From contig NZ_CP039852.1 of NCBI RefSeq assembly GCF_006228385.1, forward strand, positions 62,001 to 126,000: a stretch of 64,000 nt of DNA, read 5' to 3'. Positions 9,520 to 20,157 of the stretch are shown in pieces. The stretch is from Salinimonas iocasae (lineage in GTDB: Bacteria > Pseudomonadota > Gammaproteobacteria > Enterobacterales > Alteromonadaceae). A model generated the notes under the pieces. That model searched no databases, was not told where the DNA came from, and was given only the letters and a program-made list of their open reading frames with translations. Position 1 is the stretch's first letter, and the number at the start of each line of letters is the position of its first letter. Both the position numbers and the translations under genes were made by a program.

Positions 9520-10713
9520 ATGTCTGAGGCATTTATTGCACATTTACGCTCGCAGATAGAGCAGGTTAAAGAAGACGGCCTGTATAAAAAAGAGCGCGTT
9601 ATTACCTCGCAGCAAAAAGCAGATATTGAAGTGGGCAATGACCACGTAATTAATTTTTGTGCGAATAACTACCTTGGACTGGCCAACCATCCCGATTTAG
9701 TTTCAGCCGCCAAAGACGGCCTGGATACCCACGGTTTTGGTGTAGCATCAGTGCGATTTATCTGTGGTACGCAGGACATTCACAAGCAGCTTGAAACAAA
9801 AATCAGCGACTTTCTGGGTACCGAAGATACTATTTTGTACCCGTCATGTTTTGACGCAAACGGCGGCCTGTTTGAAACGATTTTAGACAAAGAAGATGCG
9901 ATTATCTCTGATGCGCTTAATCATGCCAGCATCATCGACGGTGTACGTCTGTCAAAAGCCAAACGCTATCGCTATGCCAATAATGATATGGAAGCGCTGG
10001 AAGACCAGCTCAAGCAAGCTACTGCTGATGGCGCCCGCTTTAAAGTCATCGCCACAGACGGTGTATTTAGCATGGACGGCGTTATCGCGAACCTGAAAGG
10101 GATTTGTGACCTGGCGGATAAATACGATGCGCTGGTCATGGTGGATGATTGCCACGCAACTGGCTTCTTAGGTGAAAATGGTCGTGGCAGTCATGAGTAC
10201 TGTGAAGTGCTGGATCGCGTCGATATCCTTACCGGTACGCTGGGTAAAGCGCTCGGTGGTGCTTCAGGCGGTTACACCTCTGGTAAAAAAGAAATTGTTG
10301 AATGGCTGCGTCAGCGTTCGCGCCCTTATCTTTTTTCTAACTCTGTTGCGCCACCTATCGTATCAGCCTCACTAAAAGTGTTTGATATGATGGCTAACGG
10401 CCACGATCTGCGTGAGCAGCTGTGGAAAAACGCGTCACATTTCAGAAAGCGTATGGAAGACGCCGGCTTCACACTTGCCGGTAAAGATCACGCGATTATC
10501 CCGGTTATGCTGGGCGATGCCAAAAAGGCCAGTGAAATGGCAGATAAACTCCTTGAGAAAGGCATATACGTTATCGGCTTTTCTTATCCGGTTGTGCCAA
10601 AGGGTGAGGCACGAATTCGCACCCAGATGTCGGCAGGACACAGTATTGAACACGTCGATAAAGCTGTTGATGCCTTTATCGAAGTAGGACGTGAGATGGG
10701 GGTGATTGAATGA
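9520..10713 (+). CDS. kbl: 2-amino-3-ketobutyrate CoA ligase (glycine C-acetyltransferase)
   Basis: A 397-residue PLP enzyme of the alpha-oxoamine synthase family. It splits 2-amino-3-ketobutyrate with CoA into glycine and acetyl-CoA, the second step of threonine catabolism. The PLP lysine lies in [15 protein letters not shown], and [10 protein letters not shown] carries the cofactor-binding Asp and His. GGAGATAA before the second ATG sets the start at 9520; the ATG at 9508 lies upstream of that site. The stop overlaps the tdh start (ATGA), so the two products are made together. Confidence 0.97.
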   Translation: MSEAFIAHLRSQIEQVKEDGLYKKERVITSQQKADIEVGNDHVINFCANNYLGLANHPDLVSAAKDGLDTHGFGVASVRFICGTQDIHKQLETKISDFLGTEDTILYPSCFDANGGLFETILDKEDAIISDALNHASIIDGVRLSKAKRYRYANNDMEALEDQLKQATADGARFKVIATDGVFSMDGVIANLKGICDLADKYDALVMVDDCHATGFLGENGRGSHEYCEVLDRVDILTGTLGKALGGASGGYTSGKKEIVEWLRQRSRPYLFSNSVAPPIVSASLKVFDMMANGHDLREQLWKNASHFRKRMEDAGFTLAGKDHAIIPVMLGDAKKASEMADKLLEKGIYVIGFSYPVVPKGEARIRTQMSAGHSIEHVDKAVDAFIEVGREMGVIE

Positions 10714-11732
10714 AATCACTGGTAAAAGCAAAACGCGAAAAGGGCATTTGGCTGCAGGACACCCCAGAGCCGGAAGTCGGTCACAATGATTTGCTCATAA
10801 AGATTCGCAAAACCGCTATTTGCGGTACCGATATGCATATCTACAACTGGGATGAGTGGTCACAACAAACCATTCCAGTCCCTATGGTGGTTGGCCATGA
10901 ATATGTCGGCGAAGTCGTCGGCATGGGCCAGGAAGTGCGTGGCTTTGAAATTGGCGATCGTGTTTCCGGTGAAGGACACATAACCTGCGGGCATTGCCGT
11001 AACTGCCGTGCAGGCCGTCGTCATCTTTGCAGAAATACCACAGGGGTCGGCGTAAATCGCCCCGGTGCGTTTGCCGAGTACCTGGTTATCCCGGCGTTTA
11101 ATGCATTTAAAATCCCTGACAATATCAGTGATGAACTGGCATCTATTTTTGACCCGTTCGGTAATGCTGTGCATACCGCGCTGTCATTCGACCTGGTGGG
11201 TGAGGATGTCTTAATTACCGGTGCCGGTCCCATCGGCGCGATGGCTGCGGCTGTGGCGCGTCATGTTGGCGCGCGTCATGTGGTAATTACCGATATCAAT
11301 CCATATCGCCTTGAGCTTGCAAAGAAAATGGGCGCTACGCGTACCGTGGATGTCAGCAAAGAAGATCTTAAGGATGTTATGGCCGAAATCGGTATGTCTG
11401 AAGGCTTCGACGTGGGCCTTGAGATGTCTGGTGTGCCATCAGCATTTCGCGATATGCTGGATAAGATGAACAATGGCGGCAAAGTCGCTATGCTGGGTAT
11501 TCCGCCGTCAGATGTTGCTATTGACTGGAATCAGGTTATCTTCAAGGGGCTGGTGGTTAAAGGTATCTATGGCCGCGAAATGTTTGAGACCTGGTACAAA
11601 ATGGCTTCTTTACTGCAAAGCGGCCTGGATTTGTCACCGGTAATCACCCATCAGTTTGATATTGATGATTTCCAGAAAGGCTTCGATCAGATGGGCTCGG
11701 GAGAGTCAGGTAAAGTCATTTTAAACTGGTAG
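10710..11732 (+). CDS. tdh: L-threonine 3-dehydrogenase
   Basis: A 340-residue zinc-dependent medium-chain dehydrogenase that oxidises L-threonine to 2-amino-3-ketobutyrate with NAD+. Catalytic zinc ligand Cys38 is in [12 protein letters not shown] and His/Glu in GHEYVGEVV; the structural zinc site uses Cys93, Cys96, Cys99 and Cys107 ([11 protein letters not shown]). The Rossmann motif [15 protein letters not shown] follows near residue 170. It is translationally coupled to kbl, whose product takes the unstable intermediate. Confidence 0.97.
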   Translation: MKSLVKAKREKGIWLQDTPEPEVGHNDLLIKIRKTAICGTDMHIYNWDEWSQQTIPVPMVVGHEYVGEVVGMGQEVRGFEIGDRVSGEGHITCGHCRNCRAGRRHLCRNTTGVGVNRPGAFAEYLVIPAFNAFKIPDNISDELASIFDPFGNAVHTALSFDLVGEDVLITGAGPIGAMAAAVARHVGARHVVITDINPYRLELAKKMGATRTVDVSKEDLKDVMAEIGMSEGFDVGLEMSGVPSAFRDMLDKMNNGGKVAMLGIPPSDVAIDWNQVIFKGLVVKGIYGREMFETWYKMASLLQSGLDLSPVITHQFDIDDFQKGFDQMGSGESGKVILNW

Positions 11733-11738
11733 AGGTTT

Positions 11739-12050
11739 ATGTCGGAATTTAAGCACATCAGTGTGCAGGACGTAGCTGAGAATATGTCCGCTTACCGGGT
11801 CGTGGATATTCGCGACCCGCAGTCGTTCGCCGCAGGCCATATGCCAAAGGCAACACAACTCAATAACGATAACTTTGCTCAGTTTCTCGAGCAGACTGAT
11901 AATGAGCAGGCGGTCGTCGTGGTTTGTTATCACGGTATAAGCAGCCAGCAGGCAGCAACCGTTATCGCCAATCAGGGCTTTAAAGATGTCTACAGTATGG
12001 ATGGCGGCTTTGAAGCGTGGAAACAAACCCAACCTGTGGTGACTGAATAA
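11739..12050 (+). CDS. glpE: Thiosulfate sulfurtransferase (rhodanese) GlpE
   Basis: A 103-residue single-domain rhodanese. The active-site loop is CYHGISSQ with the catalytic Cys63, and VVDIRDPQSFAAGHMPKA is the N-terminal rhodanese signature. It moves sulfane sulfur from thiosulfate to a thiol acceptor in the cytoplasm. It sits 6 bases after tdh and one base before glpG; the glpE-glpG pairing is conserved in gammaproteobacteria although their roles appear unrelated. Confidence 0.93.
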   Translation: MSEFKHISVQDVAENMSAYRVVDIRDPQSFAAGHMPKATQLNNDNFAQFLEQTDNEQAVVVVCYHGISSQQAATVIANQGFKDVYSMDGGFEAWKQTQPVVTE

Positions 12051-12051
12051 C

Positions 12052-12906
12052 GTGTCACAACCTATCATCACGCTGCGCGACAAAGCGTATGCGCACCTGC
12101 TGGCCAATTACCTGGTCAGCCAGGGGCACCCGGCCAGTGTTCAGCCACTGGCGGATAATACATACCAAATCAGCCTGAACAGTGAAACCGATCTGGAACA
12201 GGTGAAAAGTATTTGCGAAGCTTTCATCCGGGAACCTAATCATCCTCGCTATCAGCAGGCAGCGTGGCAGTCCGGCGAGCAAATCAATCTGCCGAAAAGT
12301 GGCGGCGCCATCCGCAATAAGTTAATCGATAATGCCAGGCATGCACCGTTTACTGCGGTCATTTTTATTCTGTGCACGCTGACTTACGGATTGTCTCTGC
12401 TGGGGCTGTTTCCTGCTATTTATCAGGGCCTGACCATGCAGCCGCTGGGCGTACTATTTACCACCCACGAGTGGTGGCGATTAATCGGGCCGGTCTTTTT
12501 GCATTTCAGTGCGCTGCACTTTGTATTCAACCTGTTGTGGTGGGCAACGCTGGGCGCGCAGATTGAACGCACCCTGGGTGTTTCAATGTTGCTTTTGGTG
12601 TTTGTTGTTTCTGCCATTGCCTCAAATATCGGCCAGTTACTTGTAAGCGGTCCGAATTTTGGCGGTATGTCCGGCGTAGTATATGCGCTTCTGGGGTTCA
12701 TCTGGTGGGTGGGTTGGCTAAAACCCTCCTGGGGAATGACATTGCCGCGGGCAATTGTCGGGTTCATGCTGGTGTGGCTGGTGATTGGTTATGCTGATGT
12801 GTTGTGGGTCAATATGGCTAACACTGCGCATCTGGTAGGGCTTATCAGTGGGTGTTTACTGGCGGCGCTGCTGGCTATCGGTAGCGGGCGCCGCCAGTCT
12901 GCTTAG
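12052..12906 (+). CDS. glpG: Rhomboid intramembrane serine protease GlpG
   Basis: A 284-residue protein with an N-terminal cytoplasmic domain (about 1-95) and six membrane helices. The catalytic dyad is visible as Ser207 in GGMSGVVYALLG and His260 in MANTAHLVG; HFSALHFVFNLLWW carries the conserved His and Asn of the oxyanion region. The start codon is GTG, one base after the glpE stop. The stop overlaps that of the converging FliL-like gene by a few bases. Confidence 0.95.
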   Translation: MSQPIITLRDKAYAHLLANYLVSQGHPASVQPLADNTYQISLNSETDLEQVKSICEAFIREPNHPRYQQAAWQSGEQINLPKSGGAIRNKLIDNARHAPFTAVIFILCTLTYGLSLLGLFPAIYQGLTMQPLGVLFTTHEWWRLIGPVFLHFSALHFVFNLLWWATLGAQIERTLGVSMLLLVFVVSAIASNIGQLLVSGPNFGGMSGVVYALLGFIWWVGWLKPSWGMTLPRAIVGFMLVWLVIGYADVLWVNMANTAHLVGLISGCLLAALLAIGSGRRQSA

Positions 12907-13319
12907 GTGTGATATAAATACTTCGTGAAGATAACGTTTTTGATAATCTCTGCGCCGGTTTCGCGTTTCATATGATCCTGTAGCGCTTTGAGAATGGCTA
13001 AACGGATATCTTCGCGACCAGTGAGTGATTTCACTTTCTCCGCGGTCTGCTGGCCAAAAATCTCAATGGTGGTGGCACGCAACAGCGGCATGTGGTGCTC
13101 AGCGATTTCAAGCTGGTCCGCATCGTTGATCATCAGCTCAACGGTTACCCGTACATAACCAAGTTTACGTGCCGATGGGCTGATAAAATTGGTCACGATA
13201 TCCGGCTCTAAGCCCAGATAAGCATAATTAGCTTTGGTCTGTGCACTGGCAGGAGCTGCAAATACTATCAGGGCGCACGCTATCGTCAGCGCGAGATGTC
13301 GTAAAACACGCATTTTCAT
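12903..13319 (-). CDS. FliL-like secreted protein (orphan)
   Basis: A 138-residue protein. An N-terminal signal peptide (hydrophobic TIACALIVFAAPASA, likely cleaved before QTK) is followed by a FliL-type domain: YLGLEPDIVTNF, YVRVTVELMI and HMPLLRATTIEIF, then a C-terminal helix and VIFTKYLYH. Flagellar FliL is normally held by an uncleaved membrane helix next to the stator; here the segment looks cleavable and no flagellar gene is nearby. Orphan copies beside glpG occur in related bacteria as far as I recall. Function unknown. Confidence 0.75.
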   Translation of the reverse strand: MKMRVLRHLALTIACALIVFAAPASAQTKANYAYLGLEPDIVTNFISPSARKLGYVRVTVELMINDADQLEIAEHHMPLLRATTIEIFGQQTAEKVKSLTGREDIRLAILKALQDHMKRETGAEIIKNVIFTKYLYHT

Positions 13320-13484
13320 AAACTGCTTTTCTTAAATGGGTTACTGCGACTACAAGTAGTTGTATAGTTTAGCAAAGAAGTAAAATTAAACGAGTCATTT
13401 ACCGTTTCTGTCTTAATAACAAACTGTGACCGCTTAATACGTAATGTTAAGATAGCGCGCAAAGAAGCAAGAGTGAATTAGTCT

Positions 13485-14033
13485 TTGGAATTAACCTTTC
13501 CTTTCGACCACGGGATACAGGTAGAGTGGGTGGCCGCCCACAATGTTGTTATTCCCTCATCAACCCTGCAACACTGGCTGCTGGACACCGGCTCGCTGAC
13601 CGAACGGTTGCAGGAGTGCTGCGACACTTTCTCTCTGCGCCGGTTGGGCCAGGGGGCAGTGCCGCTGTACCCCAACGAAAAACGCTGGTTGCCAGAGGCG
13701 CCGGTGCAGCAGTGGCAGGCGCGCGAAGTGATTCTGGAGGGTGACAGCAAACCCTGGGTTTTCGCCCGCTCTGTATTACCCCAGTCACTGGTAGATGGCG
13801 AGCTTGCCAACTTAGGTGCTCAGCCTCTGGGTAAGCGCTTATTTAATGACAGTCGCTTTGTGCGTAGTGACTTTGAGCTGTGTCAGGTGCCGGCGGCCGT
13901 GTTTGCTGTTGATAATACCATCTCTGACAGGCAAATCCTGTGGGGGCGTCGTTCACGTTTTCATTTAGGCGATGATTACATCATTGTGGCTGAAATCTTT
14001 TTACCTGACTCGCCGGCATACAGGGGCGACTAA
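13485..14033 (+). CDS. ubiC: Chorismate pyruvate-lyase
   Basis: A 182-residue protein that converts chorismate to 4-hydroxybenzoate and pyruvate, the first committed step of ubiquinone synthesis. Family features seen are [13 protein letters not shown] near residue 27, [22 protein letters not shown] with the active-site Arg, [11 protein letters not shown], and [11 protein letters not shown] close to the end. The start is TTG at 13485. ubiA follows two bases after the stop, so its product is handed directly to the next enzyme. Confidence 0.93.
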   Translation: MELTFPFDHGIQVEWVAAHNVVIPSSTLQHWLLDTGSLTERLQECCDTFSLRRLGQGAVPLYPNEKRWLPEAPVQQWQAREVILEGDSKPWVFARSVLPQSLVDGELANLGAQPLGKRLFNDSRFVRSDFELCQVPAAVFAVDNTISDRQILWGRRSRFHLGDDYIIVAEIFLPDSPAYRGD

Positions 14034-14035
14034 GC

Positions 14036-14911
14036 ATGTACTCGCGACTTACCTTTTCTAATCTTGGCGCTTACATACAGCTTACTCGGCTGGATAAGCC
14101 CATTGGCATCTATCTGTTGCTCTGGCCCACGCTGTGGGCGCTGATTATAGCCGCTCAGGGCGTGCCCTCGCTTAGTATCACCGCTATCTTTGTGGCTGGT
14201 GTGGTACTGATGCGCTCAGCGGGTTGTGTGATCAACGATTATGCCGACCGCAAGGTAGATGGCGCGGTTGAACGAACGAAAGCGCGACCTTTGGTATCCG
14301 GTCAGGCCAGCGAAAAAGAAGCGCTGCAACTATTTGCGCTGCTGGTGGGCGTAAGTTTTATTCTGGTGCTGTTTTTAAACTGGCAAACTATCGCGCTCTC
14401 TTTTGTGGCGGTGGCGCTGGCATTTTGCTACCCCTTTATGAAGCGTTACACGCATATGCCGCAGGCAGTATTGGGCGCAGCCTTTGGCTGGGCTATCCCC
14501 ATGGCCTTCATGGCTGTAACAGAAACGGTGCCGCTGGCAGGTTGGGTACTTTTTGTGGCAAATGTGTTGTGGACGATTGCCTATGACAGCATGTACGCCA
14601 TGGTCGACAGAGAAGATGATTTAAAAGTGGGTGTTAAGTCCAGCGCAATACTCTTCGGGCGTTACGACAGGCTTATTATCGGAGTTTTGCAGCTACTGAC
14701 ATTAGTATTGTTAGTCTGGGTCAGTATGCTGATTCAGGCGAGCTGGGTGGTTTATCTGGCGTTGTTAATTTGCGCGGGGCTGTTTATCTATCAGCAGGTA
14801 CAAATCCGCCACCGCGATAGACAAGCCTGCTTCCAGTCATTTCTGGATAACCATTATATTGGCCTGGCATTCGCAGCGGGATTATTGGTGCATTACCTGG
14901 TTATTGGCTGA
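14036..14911 (+). CDS. ubiA: 4-hydroxybenzoate octaprenyltransferase
   Basis: A 291-residue polytopic inner-membrane prenyltransferase that attaches the polyprenyl chain to 4-hydroxybenzoate. The two Asp-rich motifs that bind Mg-diphosphate are present: [15 protein letters not shown] at about residue 63 and [13 protein letters not shown] at about residue 183. Eight or nine hydrophobic segments can be counted. It is in an operon with ubiC and converges on ubiK with no gap. Confidence 0.95.
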   Translation: MYSRLTFSNLGAYIQLTRLDKPIGIYLLLWPTLWALIIAAQGVPSLSITAIFVAGVVLMRSAGCVINDYADRKVDGAVERTKARPLVSGQASEKEALQLFALLVGVSFILVLFLNWQTIALSFVAVALAFCYPFMKRYTHMPQAVLGAAFGWAIPMAFMAVTETVPLAGWVLFVANVLWTIAYDSMYAMVDREDDLKVGVKSSAILFGRYDRLIIGVLQLLTLVLLVWVSMLIQASWVVYLALLICAGLFIYQQVQIRHRDRQACFQSFLDNHYIGLAFAAGLLVHYLVIG

Positions 14912-15172
14912 TTACTTTTTATCAGCCGGTGTAGCTTTACCTTCAAGTTCTGCCAGGCGTGCTTCCATCGCATCCAGCTTTTCACGGGTGCGAATCAATA
15001 CCTGGCTTTGAATATCGAATTCTTCGCGAGTAACTAAATCAAGCTTTGACAGCTGAGACTGCAAAACCTGTTTAATGCGCGCTTCTGCGCCTTCTGCTGC
15101 ATTGCGAACGCCCGGCGGTACCGCGCCAGAAATTTGTTTTGCCAGTTCTTCGAGTTTTTTCGGATCGAGCAT
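14912..15172 (-). CDS. ubiK: Ubiquinone biosynthesis accessory factor UbiK
   Basis: An 86-residue protein of the BMFP/YqiC family: MLDPKKLEELAKQISGAVPP, an amphipathic N-terminus, then a long coiled coil (about 45-80, MEARLAELEG). UbiK binds UbiJ and assists the late hydroxylation steps of ubiquinone synthesis. AGAGGAAA precedes the ATG. It faces ubiCA tail to tail, so ubiquinone genes are on both strands here. Confidence 0.9.
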   Translation of the reverse strand: MLDPKKLEELAKQISGAVPPGVRNAAEGAEARIKQVLQSQLSKLDLVTREEFDIQSQVLIRTREKLDAMEARLAELEGKATPADKK

Positions 15173-15285
15173 GGTTTTCCTCTATAATGCGCCACAACAT
15201 GGTCTGTCTATTCTAAAGAGAAGTCGGGCACATGCAACGAAAACCGCTATTACCCTAAACTCCGCAATTTCCGGTAGCTAATTAC

Positions 15286-17301
15286 ATGCGATTAAACGAT
15301 GCCCAACAATCTGCAGTTACATACGTGTCAGGCCCGTGTCTGGTTTTGGCCGGCGCTGGTAGTGGTAAAACCCGGGTAATTACCAATAAAATTGCGTATC
15401 TGGTACGTAACTGTGATGTGCCTGCCCGTTATATCGCAGCAGTTACCTTCACCAATAAAGCGGCCCGTGAGATGAAAGAGCGGGTGGCGCAAACATTGGG
15501 CAAGACAGAAGCCCGGGGATTAAAAGTTTCCACGTTTCATACCCTGGGCCTGCGTATCATCAAGTCGCACGTGAAGGACTTGGGCCTGAAGCCTGGCTTC
15601 TCATTGTTTGATGATAAAGACTCCATGGCACTGCTGAACGACCTGACCGAAGACACACTGGATGGCGATAAAGACCAGCTGTCGTTGCTGCAAAGCTGTA
15701 TATCTAACTGGAAAAACGATCTTCTGCTGCCGGATATGCTGCTAAAGCAGGCTACCAGTACCGGTGAGAAAGAATTCGCCGAAGCATATCAGCAGTATCA
15801 GAACCACCTGAAAGCCTACAACGCACTGGATTTTGATGACCTCATCCTGCTACCCACGTTGCTGCTGAAAAGCTCGCAAACCATACGTGAAAAATGGCAG
15901 CGTAAGCTGCGTTATCTGCTGGTGGATGAGTATCAGGATACCAATACCAGCCAGTATGAGCTGGTGAAGCTGCTGGTGGGTGAACGGGCACGTTTCACGG
16001 TGGTTGGCGATGATGATCAGTCGATTTATTCCTGGCGTGGTGCCAAGCCACAAAATCTGAACTTGTTGCAGCAGGACTTTCCGAAGTTAAATGTAATCAA
16101 GCTGCAACAGAACTACCGCTCGTCAGGGCGCATCCTGCATTGCGCCAATATTCTTATCCAGAATAACCCGCACTTGTTTGATAAAACGCTGTTTTCAGAG
16201 TTGGCCTACGGTGAGCCGCTGCGGGTGATCGTTGCCAAAAACGAAGAACACGAAGCTGAGCGGGTAGTGGCTGAGCTGATAGCTCACAAGTTTATGAACC
16301 GCACCAACTTCAAAGACTACGCGATTTTATACCGCGGAAATCATCAGAGCCGGCTGTTTGAAAAGCTGCTCATGAGTAACCGTATCCCTTATAAAATCAG
16401 CGGCGGTATGTCGTTTTTCGGTCGCACTGAAGTGAAAGACATCATGGCGTATCTGCGTCTCTTGGTGAATCCTGATGATGACAATGCGTTGCTGCGGGTT
16501 ATCAATACGCCGCATCGGGGTATTGGTCGTGCCACGCTCGAAAAGCTGGGTAATTTTGCCAATGAACTGGGTGTGTCGATTTTTGCAGCAGCAGTACATG
16601 ACGGGCTTTCGCAGGTCATGACAGATAACGCCTATCATCGGGTCGCCGGCTTTGGCCGCTGGATGGTGGAGCTGTCCGATAATGCCCAGCGCGGGGATAC
16701 TAAAGCAGTATTGCGGGAAATGATAAAATCGATGCAGTACGAAGAGTGGCTGTACGAGCAAAGCAAAACACCCAAAGCGGCAGAAATGGGCATGGCCAAC
16801 GTCAGCACGCTATTTGGCTGGGTAACGGATATGCTTGAAGGCAATGAGCTGGATCCGCCCATGACGCTACCAGAAGTGGTTAATCGCCTCATACTACGTG
16901 ACATGATGGAACGGGGCGAAGATGACGCAGAGGCCGATCAGGTACAGCTAATGACGCTGCACGCATCAAAAGGTCTGGAGTTTCCCATTGTGTTTCTGGT
17001 GGGAATGGAAGAAGGGCTATTACCGCACCAAAGCAGTATTGATGAGGACAACGTCGAAGAAGAACGTCGCCTGGCATATGTGGGGATCACCCGTGCACAG
17101 CGCGAGCTCATATTTTCGCTGGCGCGTGAACGTCGTCAGTTCGGTGAAGTCATCAACCCTGAACACAGCCGGTTTTTGGATGAGTTACCGCCAGACGATG
17201 TGGAATGGGAAGATCAGAAGAAAAAAGTCAGTGCTGAAGAGCGACAGGAAAAAGGCCATAAAAGTATTGCTAACCTGCGGGCGATGCTGGGCAAAGACTA
17301 A
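15286..17301 (+). CDS. rep: ATP-dependent DNA helicase Rep
   Basis: A 671-residue superfamily 1A helicase moving 3' to 5', which clears proteins ahead of replication forks. Motifs are intact: Walker [10 protein letters not shown] (22-30), [13 protein letters not shown] (Ia), [10 protein letters not shown] (II), [12 protein letters not shown] (III), QNYRSS (IV), [12 protein letters not shown] (V) and [10 protein letters not shown] (VI). Length and the tail [10 protein letters not shown] fit Rep rather than UvrD. Confidence 0.96.
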   Translation: MRLNDAQQSAVTYVSGPCLVLAGAGSGKTRVITNKIAYLVRNCDVPARYIAAVTFTNKAAREMKERVAQTLGKTEARGLKVSTFHTLGLRIIKSHVKDLGLKPGFSLFDDKDSMALLNDLTEDTLDGDKDQLSLLQSCISNWKNDLLLPDMLLKQATSTGEKEFAEAYQQYQNHLKAYNALDFDDLILLPTLLLKSSQTIREKWQRKLRYLLVDEYQDTNTSQYELVKLLVGERARFTVVGDDDQSIYSWRGAKPQNLNLLQQDFPKLNVIKLQQNYRSSGRILHCANILIQNNPHLFDKTLFSELAYGEPLRVIVAKNEEHEAERVVAELIAHKFMNRTNFKDYAILYRGNHQSRLFEKLLMSNRIPYKISGGMSFFGRTEVKDIMAYLRLLVNPDDDNALLRVINTPHRGIGRATLEKLGNFANELGVSIFAAAVHDGLSQVMTDNAYHRVAGFGRWMVELSDNAQRGDTKAVLREMIKSMQYEEWLYEQSKTPKAAEMGMANVSTLFGWVTDMLEGNELDPPMTLPEVVNRLILRDMMERGEDDAEADQVQLMTLHASKGLEFPIVFLVGMEEGLLPHQSSIDEDNVEEERRLAYVGITRAQRELIFSLARERRQFGEVINPEHSRFLDELPPDDVEWEDQKKKVSAEERQEKGHKSIANLRAMLGKD

Positions 17302-17335
17302 CGCCCGCTAACAAAATCGCAGCTGCTTTTCAGAG

Positions 17336-19936
17336 CTAGACCGCCAGCCTTCTCATTGGAAGTGGCTCAGGCTCACTAAGCACTTTACCTTGAGCGAAAT
17401 GACAGTTGATTTCAGATAACGCCGCCAGTTGCGAAGGCGAGTCTACGCCTTCTGCAATAACCTTAAAGCGCAGGTGTTCAGAAATCAGCATGACTGACTG
17501 AATCAGCTTTTGGTTACGCTGCGAACGGGGTAGCGATTTTACAAAGCGATGATCAACTTTGATAAAATCGAACGGATAAGCAAACAAATAGCTTAACGAT
17601 GCCAGACCGCTACCGAAGTTATCCAGAACCAGCGTAATACCTGCTCGCTTAAGCTTTTTAATGGCAGGAAGAATAAACTGCGAACGACGGTTCAGATCGT
17701 TCTCATCAAACTCAAAAACCAGTTCGCCCGGCGAGGTACCACGTTCTTCAATAATCCGGATGATTTTATTAACCAGAGACTGCTGAAGCAGGTGGTTAAT
17801 CGACACGTTGACCGCAATGCGGGCAGGGCGGCTATGTTTATCTTTCCATTCTTCTAACAGGTCGCAGGCCTTGTGCAACTGGAACAGATCAAGATCCAGT
17901 GTCAGACCGCTTTGTTCAGCCACCTGACGGAACTGCTCGCGGGCCACCTTGCCATAGTGCGGGTGAGACCAGCGCACATACATCTCATGATAAATAGCTT
18001 CTTCGGTGTGCAGATTAATTACGGGCTGCAGGTAGCATTCAAACTCTTCCTGGCGTAGCGACTGCCGGAATTCATTTTCAAGCTCCAGCTCTTCAAGCAG
18101 GCGCTCACGCATGCTTTTATCGAACATAACAAAGCGGCCGCGCCCCAGCGTTTTGGCCTGATACATGGCAGCATCAGCATCACGCAGTACTTCATCTGCA
18201 GCCTGATAATAGCTTTCCAGGTGGGCGATGCCGACACTGGCACCGGAATACATCTCTTTGCCTTCCAGCGTGAACGGCTGAGACACCGCTTCAATAATGC
18301 GCGCTGCGACTTCCTCAACATCAGCCAGATCTTCAAAGTTGTCCAGCAGTACCACAAACTCATCACCGCCCAGGCGGGCCAGTAAGTCGTGACCGCGAAT
18401 ACACAGCGAAATACGGTTCGCCACTTCAACCAAAAATTCATCGCCGGCATGGTGGCCGAGGGTGTCGTTGATGACTTTAAAGCGATCAAGGTCAATAAAC
18501 AGTACTGCAAACAGGTTTTCCGGATGACGTTGTTTATTGGCCAGTGCCAAATCCAGGCGGCTGGTAAACATCACCCGATTAGGCAAATCGGTCAGCGCAT
18601 CGTGATGCGCATCATGAATAAGCTTAAGCTCCATTTCCTTGCGCTCGTCAATTTGCTTGCGCAGGTTGGCGTTAACCTCATTTAATTCTTCAGTACGCTC
18701 ACGCACCCGTTCTTCCAGTTGCTGGTTGTACTGATGAATAGCATCGGTGCTGCGCTTGCGCTCCATAGCAACTGCAATATGGTGCGAAACAAAACGAAGC
18801 AGCTCAAGATCGCGGCTGGTGTACTTGGCCAGCTTACCGTAGGTTTGAACCGCGATAATGCCTGAGACCTCACCGTCTACTACAAGTGGCGACCCCAGCC
18901 AAGAGTTAGCGCTTTTCAGCATGCTTTGCGCCACACTGACATCAATATCGCCAGACTCCGCCAACTCAAGTACTCGCGAGGGATTGATCAGTTCAGCCTG
19001 ACCAGAGCGCAGAACAAATTCAGATAAACCCAGTCCCAGAGGACGTTCTTCCGCGCTGTCGTATTCTTTATCGCTGAAGTAGGGGAAGCGTAGCTTATCG
19101 CGATCTTCATTTAATGTGGCGATATAGCAGTTCGGTGCACTGATAAGGCGGGCTAGAATCTCGTGAAGGCTGGAATAGAAGTTTTTCATGTCACCTTCAA
19201 CATTGGCCGCCAGTTCTGAAATTTCGAACAAGGCATGCTGAAGCTGCTCAACTTTCTGACGCTCCAGAATTTCTTCCTGAAGGTCATCGTTAATTTTACG
19301 AAGCTGACGCGTACGCTCACGAATAGTACGTTCAGTTAGTTCCCGGCTTTTAACACGGTCAACCGTGGTGACGATATGCTGGGAAACGAACAACAGAACC
19401 TCTAAGTCTTCGGCTGAATACGTAACCGTTTCATCGTAGGTTTGCACTACCATGGCCCCAATCACCTGGGTGCCGCGCTTAAGAGGTACACCTAAAAACT
19501 GATGCGGCAGGGCCCCAACCAACTTTGCGCCTGTTTTTGCCTCAAATTCATCAGAATTGGATTTATCCAGAAATACGTGGTTGCCGGAGCGAAGAATATG
19601 GCCGGTGATACCGTCCATTAACTGTTCAGCAGGGACCTGTTTGATGGTTTGTTCATCAAACTCATCAACAAAATACGCAAAGTTGATCAAATTGACGTCG
19701 CGCTCGTAGAAGGCGACAAAGAAATTCTCGGCATTCATGAATTCGCCGATGATTTCGTGGATGGCAGAGTAAAGACGGTTGAGATGACTAACAGAGCTCG
19801 CCAGTTCAGAAATATCGAACAGGGCTTTTTGCACGCGTTCCGCACGCTTATATTTTTCAGTCAGTTGCTGTAACTGCGGAATAAGCTCACGGAGCTCTTC
19901 CTCAGACAACGGATACTGCGTAGACTCTGTCGACAT
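17336..19936 (-). CDS. Cytoplasmic GAF-GAF-GGDEF-EAL protein
   Basis: An 866-residue protein with no membrane segment. In order: coiled coil (about 10-40), GAF (45-195), coiled coil (196-235), GAF (237-395), coiled coil (400-440), GGDEF domain (440-605) and EAL domain (615-866). GGDEF is intact at 523-527 with an RxxD inhibitory site (RGHD, 514-517). The EAL domain is altered: the signature reads EMY at 651-653, and the usual DDFGTG is LDNFGSG, so the second metal-binding Asp is Asn773. It is therefore most likely a diguanylate cyclase with a c-di-GMP-binding but weak or inactive hydrolase domain. It stands alone, convergent with rep. Confidence 0.88.
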   Translation of the reverse strand: MSTESTQYPLSEEELRELIPQLQQLTEKYKRAERVQKALFDISELASSVSHLNRLYSAIHEIIGEFMNAENFFVAFYERDVNLINFAYFVDEFDEQTIKQVPAEQLMDGITGHILRSGNHVFLDKSNSDEFEAKTGAKLVGALPHQFLGVPLKRGTQVIGAMVVQTYDETVTYSAEDLEVLLFVSQHIVTTVDRVKSRELTERTIRERTRQLRKINDDLQEEILERQKVEQLQHALFEISELAANVEGDMKNFYSSLHEILARLISAPNCYIATLNEDRDKLRFPYFSDKEYDSAEERPLGLGLSEFVLRSGQAELINPSRVLELAESGDIDVSVAQSMLKSANSWLGSPLVVDGEVSGIIAVQTYGKLAKYTSRDLELLRFVSHHIAVAMERKRSTDAIHQYNQQLEERVRERTEELNEVNANLRKQIDERKEMELKLIHDAHHDALTDLPNRVMFTSRLDLALANKQRHPENLFAVLFIDLDRFKVINDTLGHHAGDEFLVEVANRISLCIRGHDLLARLGGDEFVVLLDNFEDLADVEEVAARIIEAVSQPFTLEGKEMYSGASVGIAHLESYYQAADEVLRDADAAMYQAKTLGRGRFVMFDKSMRERLLEELELENEFRQSLRQEEFECYLQPVINLHTEEAIYHEMYVRWSHPHYGKVAREQFRQVAEQSGLTLDLDLFQLHKACDLLEEWKDKHSRPARIAVNVSINHLLQQSLVNKIIRIIEERGTSPGELVFEFDENDLNRRSQFILPAIKKLKRAGITLVLDNFGSGLASLSYLFAYPFDFIKVDHRFVKSLPRSQRNQKLIQSVMLISEHLRFKVIAEGVDSPSQLAALSEINCHFAQGKVLSEPEPLPMRRLAV

Positions 19937-20071
19937 TAAGTTAGCCAGCTTTTCTTAGAACACCAAATGTTGTTAACAGCTTAAATTAACTGATTTGTGT
20001 CTAAATTGCTACTTTTTGTTTAAAAATACAGCACTTGGTTCACGTCGGACCAGAGCCGCGCTGGCGTTGAT

Positions 20072-20108
20072 GTCAGGTGCGCTTCGTACAAATAAAGCTA
20101 CACCTGAC
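20072..20108. repeat. Inverted repeat between the cytochrome c5 and GAF-GGDEF genes
   Basis: GTCAGGTG at 20072-20079 pairs perfectly with CACCTGAC at 20101-20108 across a 21-base loop. A T tract follows on the plus strand, but no plus-strand gene ends here. On the minus strand, where cytochrome c5 ends 50 bases away, no T tract follows. It may still act as a transcript-end hairpin or an operator; the role is undecided. Confidence 0.4.
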
Positions 20109-20157
20109 TCATGATTTTTTTGTAGGGTAAAGAGGGTCGACAGGTTGGTAACTACCG

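Noticed and set aside
16327..16761. Long antisense frames inside rep and other genes
   Set aside because: They lie wholly inside well-supported genes on the other strand and have no start signals or family features; the same holds for other antisense frames in the window.
20072..20108. Inverted repeat as a cytochrome c5 terminator
   Set aside because: The T tract is on the wrong side for the minus-strand gene and the loop is long; kept only as a repeat.
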